Below, piece after piece: positions 9,266 to 19,847 of a DNA stretch of 64,000 bases. This DNA comes from Anastatus disparis (lineage: Eukaryota; Arthropoda; Insecta; Hymenoptera; Eupelmidae), in the NCBI GenBank assembly GCA_017163975.1, contig JAFFSR010000314.1:4500001-4564000 (forward strand). The letters run 5' to 3'. Each line of letters begins with the position of its first letter. The stretch's first letter is position 1. The notes beneath the pieces are model-generated. The model made no database searches. It was not told the origin of the DNA and was given only the letters and a program-made list of their open reading frames with translations. The translations under genes were made by a program, and so were the position numbers.

Positions 9266-11190
9266 GGCAAGTTATTTTGTAGATATTTAGTAAAATTTAA
9301 TATATTTTACAGCACTTGAAAATACAAAGATAGTGTGATGAGATAGAGAATGCATAATTTTATTTTCTTAAAAGTATTACAATTAAAATGGGTATTTTCC
9401 CTGAAAGTTTTAAAAAGGCATAAATAATTTTGAAGTTTATGGCAGCTAATTCTCAAATATAAGTTGTTAGAAGCTAATGGCTCTTCTGCCAAGTTTTTAG
9501 AAATAAAATTGCACAATTTTGGTCTTCAACCATAGCATATTAAATAGAAAATTATTCCGAAACTTTGAAGTCACCCGTTTCGGAAATTATTTATTAAGTA
9601 AATCTTTCATCAGGAATAAAATAAAATAGATATCACTAACTAGGAGAGTGTCACACCTCCGGATCACGGATTTTGTTCAAACTTCGGGATAAGTTTTCAG
9701 ATGATAGAATATGAAAAAAGCTAAAGTTATAGTCATAAACACTCAATATTTTCCTAGTTACAGACAATTGAAGAAAATCACTAAAAAAGTTACTAGATTT
9801 TTAAACGCATATAGTTATTTAGCATTAATAGCTAGAAGCTTAAACCTTTTTTCAAATTAAAGCTGAGCTCAAATCCTTTCGAAACAGTAGTTACAACATA
9901 TCAAAATATTATTGTTTCCTAAAGTTATAGCGTAATAAAGATTGGACCTAATTTTAGCTTTTATTATTAATTAATATTTTTAAATAAAAATTCAGGTCCA
10001 ATCTTTATTACGCTATAACTTTGGGAAATAATATTTATACATGCTATAACTATTATTTCGAAAGGATTTAAGCTCAGCTTTAATTTGAAAAAAGGTTTAA
10101 GCTTCTAGCTATCAATGCTAAAGAACTATATGCGTTTAAAAATCTAGTAACTTTTTTAGTGGTTTTTTTCAATTGCCTGTAACTAGGAAAATATTGAATG
10201 TTTATGACTATAACTTTAACTTTTTTCATATTTCATCATCTAAAAACTTATCCCGAAGTTTGAGCAAAATCCGTGATCCGGAGGTGTGACACTCTCCTAG
10301 TAAGATCAAGTATAGTTCATCAATGTTTAAGTAGTAATATTCATTCATAAATGAAATAATAAGTTGATCTGATATATCATTTTTTTTTTCAATTTTGATG
10401 TGTACTATCATCGCTATCTTCATCTCAATAATCCCTTCTTTTTCAAAAATTATTTGGCAAAGTTTTTCCAAATATTCGTCTATTAAAAAGAATATAAATT
10501 GAACATTTTATGGATTTTATATTATTAAAAAGTAAGACTTGAATACAGAAGTACTCGACAATTGCTTCATTGATTTCAAAACTTTCTTAAGCAAAAACTA
10601 TAGATAAATCTAGTAAAAGGCATAAACTTAATAATAATTACTCAATTCGTTTCAGTACTCTCCAGAACTGAAATTAAAAAAAAAATATGATGTATGTAGT
10701 AAAAAAAAAGAAATATTTAGAAAAAGTGTTCTAAAGAATACTATACTGTTTAATAACTAAACTCGCCTAAAATATACTTTTTTAAAAGTAATAATAACAT
10801 AATAAAATAGTATTTATCAGTTTGAATAATGGCTTAAAACAAAAAATAAGAGACACAATATTCAAAAGCTTTGAAGAAATTTTATTACATTCGAAAATTA
10901 AAAGATAGTGTGACAACCTTGGGGATCAGGAGGTTGCACTAATTTATAAAAATATATAAGCTGTAATTAATTAACGAGAAAAAAAAAGAAACTTTATTTA
11001 AGAAATTTGTATAGTAATCGTACGCTCGCTCGAAATGGACGCCAGCCGCGTATAGCGTACGCAATGCCGCTTGCACTAATTAAATAACTATCAGCACGAC
11101 GAAAAGCAGATATTAACAAATACGTAAGCTAAAAGGGACACGAGGAATAAACACACAAAAAATAAAGAATTAGAAAAGCACGAAGGGAAT
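9266..11190 (-). repeat. Right arm of large inverted duplication
   Basis: Reverse complement of the left arm (5505-8518), interrupted only by a 661-bp MITE at 9640-10300. The outer part (10909-11190) is the start of an LTR that is complete here (to 11754) but cut short in the left arm. Divergence between arms is scattered single-base changes, so the duplication is not brand new. Confidence 0.85.
9640..10300. mobile_element. Foldback MITE, PIF/Harbinger-like (TAA target duplication)
   Basis: Ends CTAGGAGAGTGTCACACCTC and its complement; the whole 661 bp folds back on itself around about 9965. TAA occurs on both sides (9637-9639 and 10301-10303). The left arm of the inverted duplication keeps the empty site with one TAA (complement of 8142-8156), which proves the boundaries and the 3-bp duplication. 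A TWA-type 3-bp duplication is known for PIF/Harbinger elements; superfamily placement is inference from that. No protein encoded. Confidence 0.75.
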
Positions 11191-11754
11191 ATATGCAATA
11201 CAACGCGCACGAGATCGCCCGGCACTCACGTCGTAATAGACAGGAAGAAATGATATCATTTTAATTAGCAATCATGCACTCGCTACAATTTTAAGCACAA
11301 TAAAATAACTTAGAGAATATTGAATTTATCTATTCTCGCTCACACTAACTACAATAATTGTTACACACAACCAGAAAAGTATTATGCAATATCGCAAGTC
11401 GAAACGCTCTTTATCGGACGCCGGGGACAGAAGGAATAATTCAATGCATTCCTTCTTGTCTATGCTCAGCTTCATCTCTCTTGCTGTACGCTGTGCGCGC
11501 CGCAAGAGAGAGACAAATGATCCTAAACGGATCCAAGCTCAGCTACTCGAGTCAAGCTGCTCGCTAGCTATAGCAGTGCACATTATACGTGCTTTAGAGA
11601 TTCGCACGTGTGTGCCAACGAATTTGGGTAATGCTTTAAACATTTGACTCGCGTAGTCTGCTTTCCGTCTTGCCCGTAGTTAGATGCTCCCTTCTGTCGG
11701 CTATATGCGCCACAGATATACATATAAGTAATATGGCCAATCTGCCATGTTACA
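10909..11754 (+). mobile_element. Solo LTR with 4-bp target duplication
   Basis: The 846-bp unit begins TGTGACAACCTTGGGG and ends CATGTTACA, giving TGT...ACA ends. ATAG is found on both sides (10905-10908 and 11755-11758). A 4-bp duplication is usual for several insect Ty3-type families. GC content is higher than the surroundings between 11200 and 11720. No internal region follows on either side, so it is a solo LTR left by recombination. Its first ~265 bp are also present, inverted, at 5505-5764 in the left arm. Two overlapping frames near 11358-11647 are not recognisable proteins. Confidence 0.7.
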
Positions 11755-11895
11755 ATAGTGTAATGATATTTTTATGAATTTAATATTATTTTTGAATTGA
11801 ATACAGAAGTATTCGACGATTGCTTGATTGATTTCAAAATTTTCTTAATAAATATTAATATACATAAGAAAAATTGTCATAAAACGTCCTATATA

Positions 11896-11937
<42 letters not shown>

Positions 11938-12141
11938 CTAGGGTACCCCCTGCTCGCGCTAACTCCAACCCCCAGTTATGCTATAAATATAATTATATAT
12001 TAAACATTTATTATTAATATTATATTATATAATGTAATATTATTTAATTTATTATATAATATAATTTTTATCTAAACTCTAAATAAATATTTTTACTATT
12101 TCTATTAATATTAATTATTTATGTTACTTTATATAAAAATA

Positions 12142-12252
12142 CCTCAACACTATTTTGTTCATTATATTTCAAAAAGAAGAGATATATATAATTATTATTA
12201 ATTCATTATTTTTTTATTTTTATAAAAAAAGAAGAGATATATAGTGTTGAGG
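12142..12252. repeat. 111-bp hairpin near Helitron 3' end
   Basis: CCTCAACACTAT at 12142-12153 pairs with ATAGTGTTGAGG at 12241-12252. The interior is AT-rich with two copies of AAAGAAGAGATATATA. The same 12-mer pair at the same spacing bounds 16702-16812 at the other end of the element. Confidence 0.8.
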
Positions 12253-13112
12253 TTCGGCTTTCCACACCACCTTACATTTCAAACCTTTATCAATATAACT
12301 TATAAATATTTTTTTTAAATCAATATTAATTTTGAATAAATTTGTAAAATTTTTTTGTTAATATAATTATATAATATATGAAGTTTTAAAAAGGTGTGTA
12401 ACATAGAGGTACCTTGATGGCGCGTTAGATTTTTTGATTAGTGGAAACCCTCGCCAGTAGCCCTAAAAACCACTTAGTCTTATAAAATATATTTTATTTT
12501 AAATATTTATAATATATTTAATTATATGTAGTATAACTTAAAAATAGTGTTATTATTGTTATGATATTAATGATCATTAGTTTAAAATATATTGAAAATT
12601 TTGTTGATAATTTAGTATATTATTTGATATATCGTAATGATTTTGAGTTTTATAAGATTTATAGGATTATTTTGTTATAATTCCTTTTTATATCTTTTTC
12701 TCATTTTAAACATTTTATGAGATATATCAAAAATTCATACTAAAATTTATAAATTTATTATGATATTGTAAATGAAATTATTACATGATCATTATATCAT
12801 ATTTTATTTAAAATTTAGTTATTTATATAACAAATAAATAAATAAAATAATTTTAAATTATTTTATACTTACTTATACTATATTTACCTGTATAAAAGTT
12901 ATGAATATGAATTTTTTATTTATTGTTGTTATTAGTTAAATTATTTATTTATTAAAATTTCGTTTTATAAATTTTAAATAATCATAACTTTTAAATATTT
13001 TAGTTAATTTTTAAATATTCTAATTTTTTTGTTTTTAATAATATTAATAATTTAAAAATTTTTTTAAAATTTATTATTATATATTTAAATATTTATGATT
13101 TATTTTAATTTT

Positions 13113-13565
13113 TCATATTTTATTAATAATGTTAGCTAATCTTAATAAATAATTAGAATAAATTTCATGACTTTGATTAAAGTAATATTCTGCTATTGGT
13201 TCGCTTATATTTATTTTATATTTTATAATTTCATTCGCATAATATTTATAATACTCTGGTACTTCATTCCAATTTTTAAATTCAAATTGTTCATTATTTT
13301 CCTCTATATACGAATTAATAATATTATTTAATTTAGAAATTATTGTATTGCTTATTGAACTATTATTATCTAGACTTTCTAAATAATATTCATATTCTTC
13401 TTGGAAATTTAAATGTTCTTCAATTTGATCATTTAAATTTTCCATCAATTGTTGATCATTGACATTGTTAATTTCAACATAATGACCTTCTATTGGATCC
13501 CATTCAATCATTTGTTGATCATTAACATTGTCAATTTCAACATCATTAATTGAATTCCATTCCAT
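13113..13565 (-). CDS. Helitron-borne 150-aa acidic protein of unknown function
   Basis: Complete frame from ATG to TAA, 150 residues, very rich in N, E, I and Y, with no recognised domain. The N-terminal third contains an imperfect internal repeat: DNVNDQQMIEW and NNVNDQQLMEN. The C-terminal half has WNEVPEYYKYYANEIIKYK. It lies downstream of the RepHel gene on the same strand inside the Helitron. A decayed copy with the same order is present at about 55830-56240 in the short Helitron derivative, so the ORF belongs to the element and not to the host. No signal peptide or membrane segment is evident. Function unknown; an accessory role in transposition is only a guess. It is the one element ORF in this region without a stop or frameshift. 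Confidence 0.55.
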   Translation of the reverse strand: MEWNSINDVEIDNVNDQQMIEWDPIEGHYVEINNVNDQQLMENLNDQIEEHLNFQEEYEYYLESLDNNSSISNTIISKLNNIINSYIEENNEQFEFKNWNEVPEYYKYYANEIIKYKINISEPIAEYYFNQSHEIYSNYLLRLANIINKI

Positions 13566-13734
13566 TATGTTTTTTTATTTATATATTATTAAAAATTTTT
13601 AATGTTTATAATTAATATAAATATAACCTGAAAAAAATAAAGTTTAATTAATAAAATAATTTATAAAAAATTTATTTAAATAACATTAAATTTTTGTTAA
13701 ATTATAATAAAATTATTTTTCTAATATTTCTTTC

Positions 13735-16660
13735 CAAACTATGTTAGGTATAATATCTTTGTTTTCCGATTCATTTTGAATATATATTTTATTTACATTT
13801 TTACAACGTGAAAGAGCAACATATAATTGCCCGTGAGAAAATAAAGGTTTTTGATGAATATTCCTATATTTTCGAAACTTTGGCCTTGAGATTTATTAAT
13901 TGTTATAGCAAAAGCTAATATAACAGGAAATTGTTTTCTATATAAAATAAATGGTAAAGATGATGATTCATTAGTGTTTAATGTAATACGTGGTATAAAA
14001 ACTTTATTTCCTTTATTTTCTCCAGTAATTATTTGTGCTTCTATGTTATATTTGAATAATTTAGTTATTTTTAATCGCGTTCCATTACATAATCCATTTT
14101 TATACTTAAATTTCGAATTAACATAATTATGATATTTACTTTTAATTTCAGTTCGTGTGGAGGTAATCCTTCTCTTATGTTATTTAACATTTCTATTGGA
14201 TAATTCAAATAAATATTATCATCCGTTTGATCTACACCTTTGTATGTTGCATAGTCAATGCTATAATAAGTTTTGTTTCATTCTTAATTAATTTTAAAAT
14301 TCTGTTATTTAAAATATTTACATCTTCATTATGTGTACTCAAAATGACATTTTTTGAAAAACAATAATTTTCGTTAATGTTTTTATAAATTTTGGCACAG
14401 ACGTCATTAGTTTTCCATTCTTCTGGAATAATAAATGGATTAATGTTTCCTTCTCCTATATTTAATAAAAATGAAGAGAAACTGTCATTATTAGATCTTA
14501 TGTTTTTTTTTAATTTAAAAATATGAAATAAGGGCCAAAGATTTGAATATTTTATAGTCTCTTCAATTATAGTATTTCTTCTTCCATATTTTAATACTGG
14601 TAGAATTTGTCGAAAATCTCCACCTAAAATAATTATTTTTCCACCAAAACTTTTATCATTATGACAAACATCTTTTAAAGTTTTGTCTACGATTTCTAAA
14701 GCTTTTTTAGGAATCATAGATGCTTCATCCCATATAATTATATCTGTTTCTCTTAATTTTTTTTATCTGAATTAAATTTTAAAAATGCGCTTTCAATGTT
14801 ATTTAAATCCAATGGTAATCTAAAAGTTCTGTGACTTGTTAAACCTTTAGGTAATAAAATTGAAGCTATTCCGGTCCAAGCCATCGATAAAAATTTTTTT
14901 TAATGCTTATATAATAATATATTAATGTTTTGTATAAGAAAGTTTTTCCGGAACCTCCTGGTCCATCTATGAAAAATATTTTTTGTTTATTATTTATTAT
15001 TTTTCAAAAATTTGTTTTTGATCATTATTTAATTGTTTATACATTTTATCAAATTTTTTTTACTAAAATTTATAATTTCATCATTAATTTCTTCATTTTC
15101 TTCAATGTATGTTTTATTTGGTTCTGGTAAACCAAAATTTTCACATGACATATCTTCTAAATTTAATATTTGATTAATATGTGATAAAGCTTTATTTTCT
15201 TTATTATCTTTAAAATCTTCTGTAAAAATTTTTTATATTTGTTCCAAATAATTTTACCTTGAATATTTTCACATAGTAAAAAACATGCAAAAAATTTACG
15301 TAGTTGTATTGGTAACATAACTTGACATGCTTCTTCAAAAATATAATAAATTTCATTTTCGTGCTCAATTAAATTCATTGCTAAAGCTGTTTCTTTATAA
15401 GTATTATAAGTAATATTTTCGTGAGTTCGTAAATCTGTATAAGATGTTGCACCTTTTATTCTATTTAATATTAATTTTAAAAAAAAACGTTCACTATCTT
15501 TAGGAGATACTACATTTAATCTACCAATAGCTATGTTTTTTCTATTTTTTGATCGTTTTATCCAAGATTTTGTGTTAGAATTGAAAATATAATATTGTGG
15601 TATGTTAACATATTTAATTTTTTTAGCAAAATCATCTTTTTTATTCAAAGTAAACCATGCGGTTAACGTTGTTTCGTATTTATTTAATGCTGAATCTATA
15701 TCATTTTCATTAAAAATTATTTTTTGTTGATTTTCTGTATGAATACTTAATCTTATTACAGAATGACTTCTGCCACATAATGGTAATTCTTGTAATCTCC
15801 ATGCTGCTTCCATTGGACTTAAGTATCTACCATCTATATATTGTGTTATTTCATCATATACTTCTTCTTCATTTTCTTTTATTTTATTTTCTTTTATTTT
15901 GCAATATGCTTTATCTACTCCTTTATAAATATAGTCGTAAATATATTTAATACTTTGTATTGACATACAAAGTTCAGTATTAATATGAGCAGCATATTTT
16001 GCTAATAAAAAACTATTGTAAGGAATTACCATTGAATTATCAACTTTTATAATTTTTTGTTATTTTTAAAATTGTAGATATAATTATCAGAAATATTATT
16101 TCGTCGTTTGTATTGTGGATATTTATTTTCTTCAATTTTAGTACATTCAGTAAATGGTTTTGGAAAATTTTTTTTACATATATTTTTATTTTCATCATAA
16201 CATGGAGATTTGCTAGTATGTGGTCCGTGTAACATATGTTTAATTACTAATTTTTGTTAATATATATTTTCCGATGATGGTATTTCAGCTGAAATATACT
16301 TATCAATAGATTCTACAGTAAATATTTTATGATTATGGTGTAATGTGATAATGATATGTGCATGAGGTAATCCTCTTTTTTGAAATTCTATGGAAAATAC
16401 ATAAGCTATTACAGGACCAAAAATTTCATTTTTATTATATCATTTAATAGCATTTTAAATTTTGCATAAAATAATCTTACTGTAATATTTGGTATATCAT
16501 TAGGAGTTGTTCCTTCAGGAAAATTTTTAAAATTTCTTTAAGTTCTTTCCATTTTGGGTTACATGTCATTGTTATGAATAAATCAGGTTTTCCTACAGTT
16601 CTCATTATTGCCATTGCATCTTGGTAATATTGTTGCATATATCTTAGTATAAATCAATAC
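13735..16660 (-). pseudogene. Helitron RepHel replication initiator-helicase, 5'-deleted
   Basis: Read on minus, the Rep domain starts with GKPDLFITMTCNPKWKE (about 16600-16545) and the HUH motif RGLPHAHIIITLH (about 16385-16345), which coordinates the metal used in strand nicking. The segment 16032-15163 includes SIKYIYDYIYKG, the tyrosine region that attacks DNA. The Pif1-like helicase follows: Walker A FIDGPGGSGKTFL (about 14985-14940), IIWDEASMIPKK, GGDFRQILPV (about 14630), [11 protein letters not shown] and [10 protein letters not shown] (about 13930-13800). Several frameshifts and stops break the frame (around 16260, 16040, 15225, 14760, 14235 and 13870). The N-terminal Helitron region upstream of the Rep motif is absent; 16660 joins directly to the terminal sequence. 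It cannot make an active protein. Confidence 0.85.
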
Positions 16661-16701
16661 TATTAAAGGTTTATAATGTAAGGTGGTGTGGAAATCTGAA
16701 T

Positions 16702-16812
16702 CCTCAACACTATATGCTTATTTTTATTTTAATACAATAAAATATTTATAATATGAATAAATTATTAAAAATCATTATGTTTTCAACAAATGAATTAATT
16801 ATAGTGTTGAGG
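16702..16812. repeat. 111-bp hairpin near Helitron 5' end
   Basis: CCTCAACACTAT (16702-16713) pairs with ATAGTGTTGAGG (16801-16812), equal in length to the hairpin at 12142-12252. The outer flank (16640-16701) is the reverse complement of 12253-12300. The same word at 56822 marks the matching end of the third Helitron copy. Confidence 0.8.
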
Positions 16813-17060
16813 AATTGTAATAGAATTAATTTAAATTTATATTTATTAATTTCAGATAAACTATGTAAAAAATGGTAATAAGATATCTGATGAGGCACAT
16901 GTTTTTCATTTTAAATATTATAAATTGTAATTTTATGCAACTACTTTCGAGTTTTCAACAAAAAAAAATTAAAATTTTTATATTTTTATGTAATATTATA
17001 CATAAATAAAATATAATAAAAAAATATAAAACTATATTATGCAGTATTTGATGGTTCTAA
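16813..17060. other. AT-rich, no gene seen
   Basis: Short stretch between the Helitron and the G-rich blocks; stops in all frames and no repeat recognised. Confidence 0.5.
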
Positions 17061-17066
17061 AAAGTT

Positions 17067-17256
17067 GTGTGTGTGGGGGGATTGTGGGGGGATTGTGGGG
17101 GGGACTGTGGGGGGTCTGTGGGGGCGTGGGGGGACGTGGGGGGTAATGATCGATAACATAAAATAACGTAAATTTACGTTATTTAATTAATAAAAATCAT
17201 GTGGGGGGCTGTGGGGGGCTGCGGGGGGGGGCGTGGGGGGATGTGGGGGGCACCGA
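17067..17256 (+). repeat. Two G-rich blocks with G-quadruplex potential
   Basis: Runs of five to nine G separated by short linkers (TGTG, ATTGTG, CGTG) fill 17067-17136 and 17202-17256. Each block has well over four G-runs of at least four. Between them lies the short palindrome TAACGTAAATTTACGTTA. The blocks stand out sharply in an otherwise AT-rich region. Confidence 0.85.
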
Positions 17257-17279
17257 CTGAATTTTGGTTCATATAACTA

Positions 17280-17417
17280 TATAATATAGGGAGATATATA
17301 CCTGTGTGTGTATGTGTGTGCGCGCATGTGAATTGACATAAAATATTCCATGTATATGTATATACATATATTCATAAGCTCATGTGAGTGCGTGCATGCG
17401 CTATGACAGGAACAGTC

Positions 17418-17468
<51 letters not shown>

Positions 17469-19340
17469 CAAGTACGTGTGTCATGCGTGTTAATTGACAT
17501 GAAACGTCCCGTATATATAAACCGCGCACGTGTGATTTAAAATTAAATATCCCATGTTTATGTGTACACAGATATACACACACGTATATATACGTATATA
17601 TATATATATATATATATTCATAAGCCCATGTGTGTGCCTGCATGCGAATTGACAAAACGGTCCCATATATATATATATAAATACAAATCTCAAGTACATG
17701 TTTAGATGTGTTTGCGCGTTCGAGTTGACAAGAAATGTCAAATGTATGAAAACCAGTGCGTGCGTGTTGACATGATACGTCACATATATGTAAACCTAAG
17801 AGCACTCGGATAGGTGTGTTAGAGTTGTCATGAAATGTCCCGTATATATAAACCTGTATGGGCGTGGGTTATAATCGACGTGAAAAATCCTATGTATATT
17901 AACGTGTGTGCGGTAGTCGGACCGAGTCTTTTAAACTAATATGAAACAAGTAATGGGTGGACGACACCCTTAATATATTCTATAAATCAGGTAGTGGCGG
18001 ACGAGATAGCTGTGGGTGGACAAGACCCTTAATTAAGCCCGTTGCGATAATGAGATGGAATATAATATTTAGTGTGGACGTCACCCTTAAATTCAGCGGC
18101 GCAAGTTCGGCATTGCGGCGACGACAAAAGGGTTGCGAGTGCGCTCTAGGTAACATAGATCTACGCCAGCGTACTCACTCAGCGTGGCTCTATGCTGCCA
18201 GCATATGCATTAGAGTGTAGACCAGCGTACTCACTCGGTCTACCCTCATGTGCAAAAGAGAGAAGCTAGTCCTTCTACAAGAGAAGGCAACCAGCTACTA
18301 CTTATCTTACTCTCTCTTAGCCTAGCGTGCTCACTCAGGTAAAGAAAGAGGGAAGACCGTAGTCTACACTGCTCTGCTCTGGTTAGCTTCTCGGCCTCTT
18401 ATATACTCTGGCCTCATTTTTCCCGTTGCGTGACACGACATTCGGGGTCGCCACCTGGTGTCTGAGCTCAAAACTATTGTTCCATAGTAGCTTGGTCGTC
18501 AGGCGGGAAATTTGAATGCGCAAGTACGTATACTCGTCGCAATACATATATTCATAAGCCCAAGTACGTATACTCGTCGCAATACATATATTCATAAGCC
18601 CATGTGTGTGCGTGCATGCGAATTGACAAAACGGTCCCATATATATATAAATACAAATCTCAAGTACATGTTTAGATGTGTTTGCGCGTTCGAGTTGACA
18701 AGAAATGTCAAATGCATGAAAACCAGTGCGTGCGTGTTGACATGATACGTCACATATATGTAAACCTAAGAGCACTCGGATAGGTGTGTTAGAGTTGTCA
18801 TGAAATGTCCCGTATATATAAACCTGTATGGGCGTGGGTTATAATCGACGTGAAAAATCCTATGTATATTAACGTGCGTGTACATGCGTGCGAATCGACA
18901 TGGATTGTCCCACGTGCCTGTGATTATGAGTACGTACGAGTTGACATGAAATGTCCCATATATATATATATATATAAAATCCTGTGTGTGTTCGTGCGCA
19001 TTGGCATGAAATGTCTCATATATATAAACCTGTATGTGCATGCGTTCCAATTGACGTGAAAAATCCCATGTTTATTAAAGGCTGTGTGCATGCATACGAA
19101 TAGACATGAAATGTTCCATATATATAAACCTAAGGGTACTCGGAGAGGTGTGTGCGCGTTGTCATGAAATGTACCACATATATAGAAAACCTGTACTTAT
19201 GAGTGCGTGCTAGCCGACATGAAATGTCTCATACGTATGTATGTATGTATGTATGTATGTATATACATATATATAAACCAAAAAATATACGAGTCTACGG
19301 GTGCAAGTTGACATGAAACGGACCATGTATATATATATAC
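17280..19340 (+). repeat. Degenerate 45-90-bp minisatellite array
   Basis: Units centre on GACATGAAATGTCCCATATA followed by TATAAACCTGT and a GTGCGTGCG-type tail; more than fifteen units are seen, for example at 17496, 17769, 17827, 18942, 19000, 19103, 19159 and 19215. Embedded AT tracts and (GTAT)n occur. A block of about 290 bp (17613-17906) reappears almost unchanged at about 18593-18880, on either side of an LTR-like insertion. The frames it creates are repeat artefacts. Confidence 0.75.
17907..18510 (+). mobile_element. LTR-like unit, TGTGCGG family, copy 1
   Basis: GC-richer segment inside the minisatellite that begins TGTGCGGTAGTCGG. It contains three to four copies of CCAGCGTACTCACTC-like words and a TATATACTCTGGCCTCATTT motif followed by TTCCCGTTGCG. 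The start (TGTGCGG) and this last block also occur in the unit at 57897-58365, so both belong to one family. The TATA-like block near its 3' third would suit an LTR promoter. No target duplication or coding region found; LTR identity is an inference. Confidence 0.45.
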
Positions 19341-19676
19341 ATAACATATGTAGCAATGCGCATATACCATGAACATTAAAATATATTATAAAGCATCTAT
19401 ATTCGTTGATACTGCGCATTTCCGGTTGCGCAGTTTATGCTGGCTGAAAACGATGAAGAAGAAAAAAAATAACGAGAATACGACATTTCGAAATTTTAAA
19501 TTGCATTTACTTTTGATTGGGTGAACCGATTGTAATCAATTTTTTTTTAAATTAAAGATAATGAAAATCTTTAAATATTATTAATTGTATTCATGTGTAT
19601 ATATCGATGTATTTTTATGGGATTCGATTTTGAAATTTTTGGAACTCTATTTTAAAGTATAAGAGAAGCGCCTCGA

Positions 19677-19725
19677 CGTTTGTGTATTCGTACCTTAACT
19701 CGCCGTCGAGGCGCTACCGCGCCTC
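19677..19725. repeat. GC-rich hairpin
   Basis: AGCGCCTCGACG (19677-19688) is the perfect complement of CGTCGAGGCGCT (19714-19725), with a 25-nt loop; AAGAG and CTCTT flank it. It stands in AT-rich sequence between a minisatellite and short TGCACTTTGTGTATA-type repeats (19760-19840 and 20820-21005). Confidence 0.75.
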
Positions 19726-19847
19726 TTGATATTTTTATTAATTGACGCAATTCGCTAATAATGCACTTTGTGTATATATATTTATTTGTTTTAGATAACA
19801 CTATTAATATTTAATGACACACTTTGTGTATATTTTTAATGACGCTA

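Larger units (their letters stand above)
11938..16812 (-). mobile_element. Helitron copy 1 (autonomous family, decayed)
   Basis: The element's 3' end (low coordinate, minus strand) reads ...GGGGGTACCCTAG followed by T: a short palindrome then CTAG, inserted in an AT tract between A and T as Helitrons do. A RepHel gene (13735-16660) and a second ORF (13113-13565) lie on the minus strand. Near each end is a 111-bp hairpin with the same 12-bp stem word CCTCAACACTAT (12142-12252 and 16702-16812), and next to each hairpin a longer inverted repeat containing TTTCCACACCACCTTACATT. The exact 5' end is not clear. A short derivative lies at 55191-56881. Confidence 0.82.

Noticed and set aside
8266..9516. 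Mirrored 69-codon ORFs in the two arms of the inverted duplication
   Set aside because: Both frames are the same length, but their differences give mostly amino acid changes, as expected of noncoding DNA.
11358..11647. Two overlapping frames in the GC-richer part of the solo LTR
   Set aside because: Within an LTR, no recognised protein, and overlapping each other in different frames.
17270..19420. Tyr/Ile/His-rich frames in the minisatellite
   Set aside because: Repeat translation of TATA and GTGCGTGC words.
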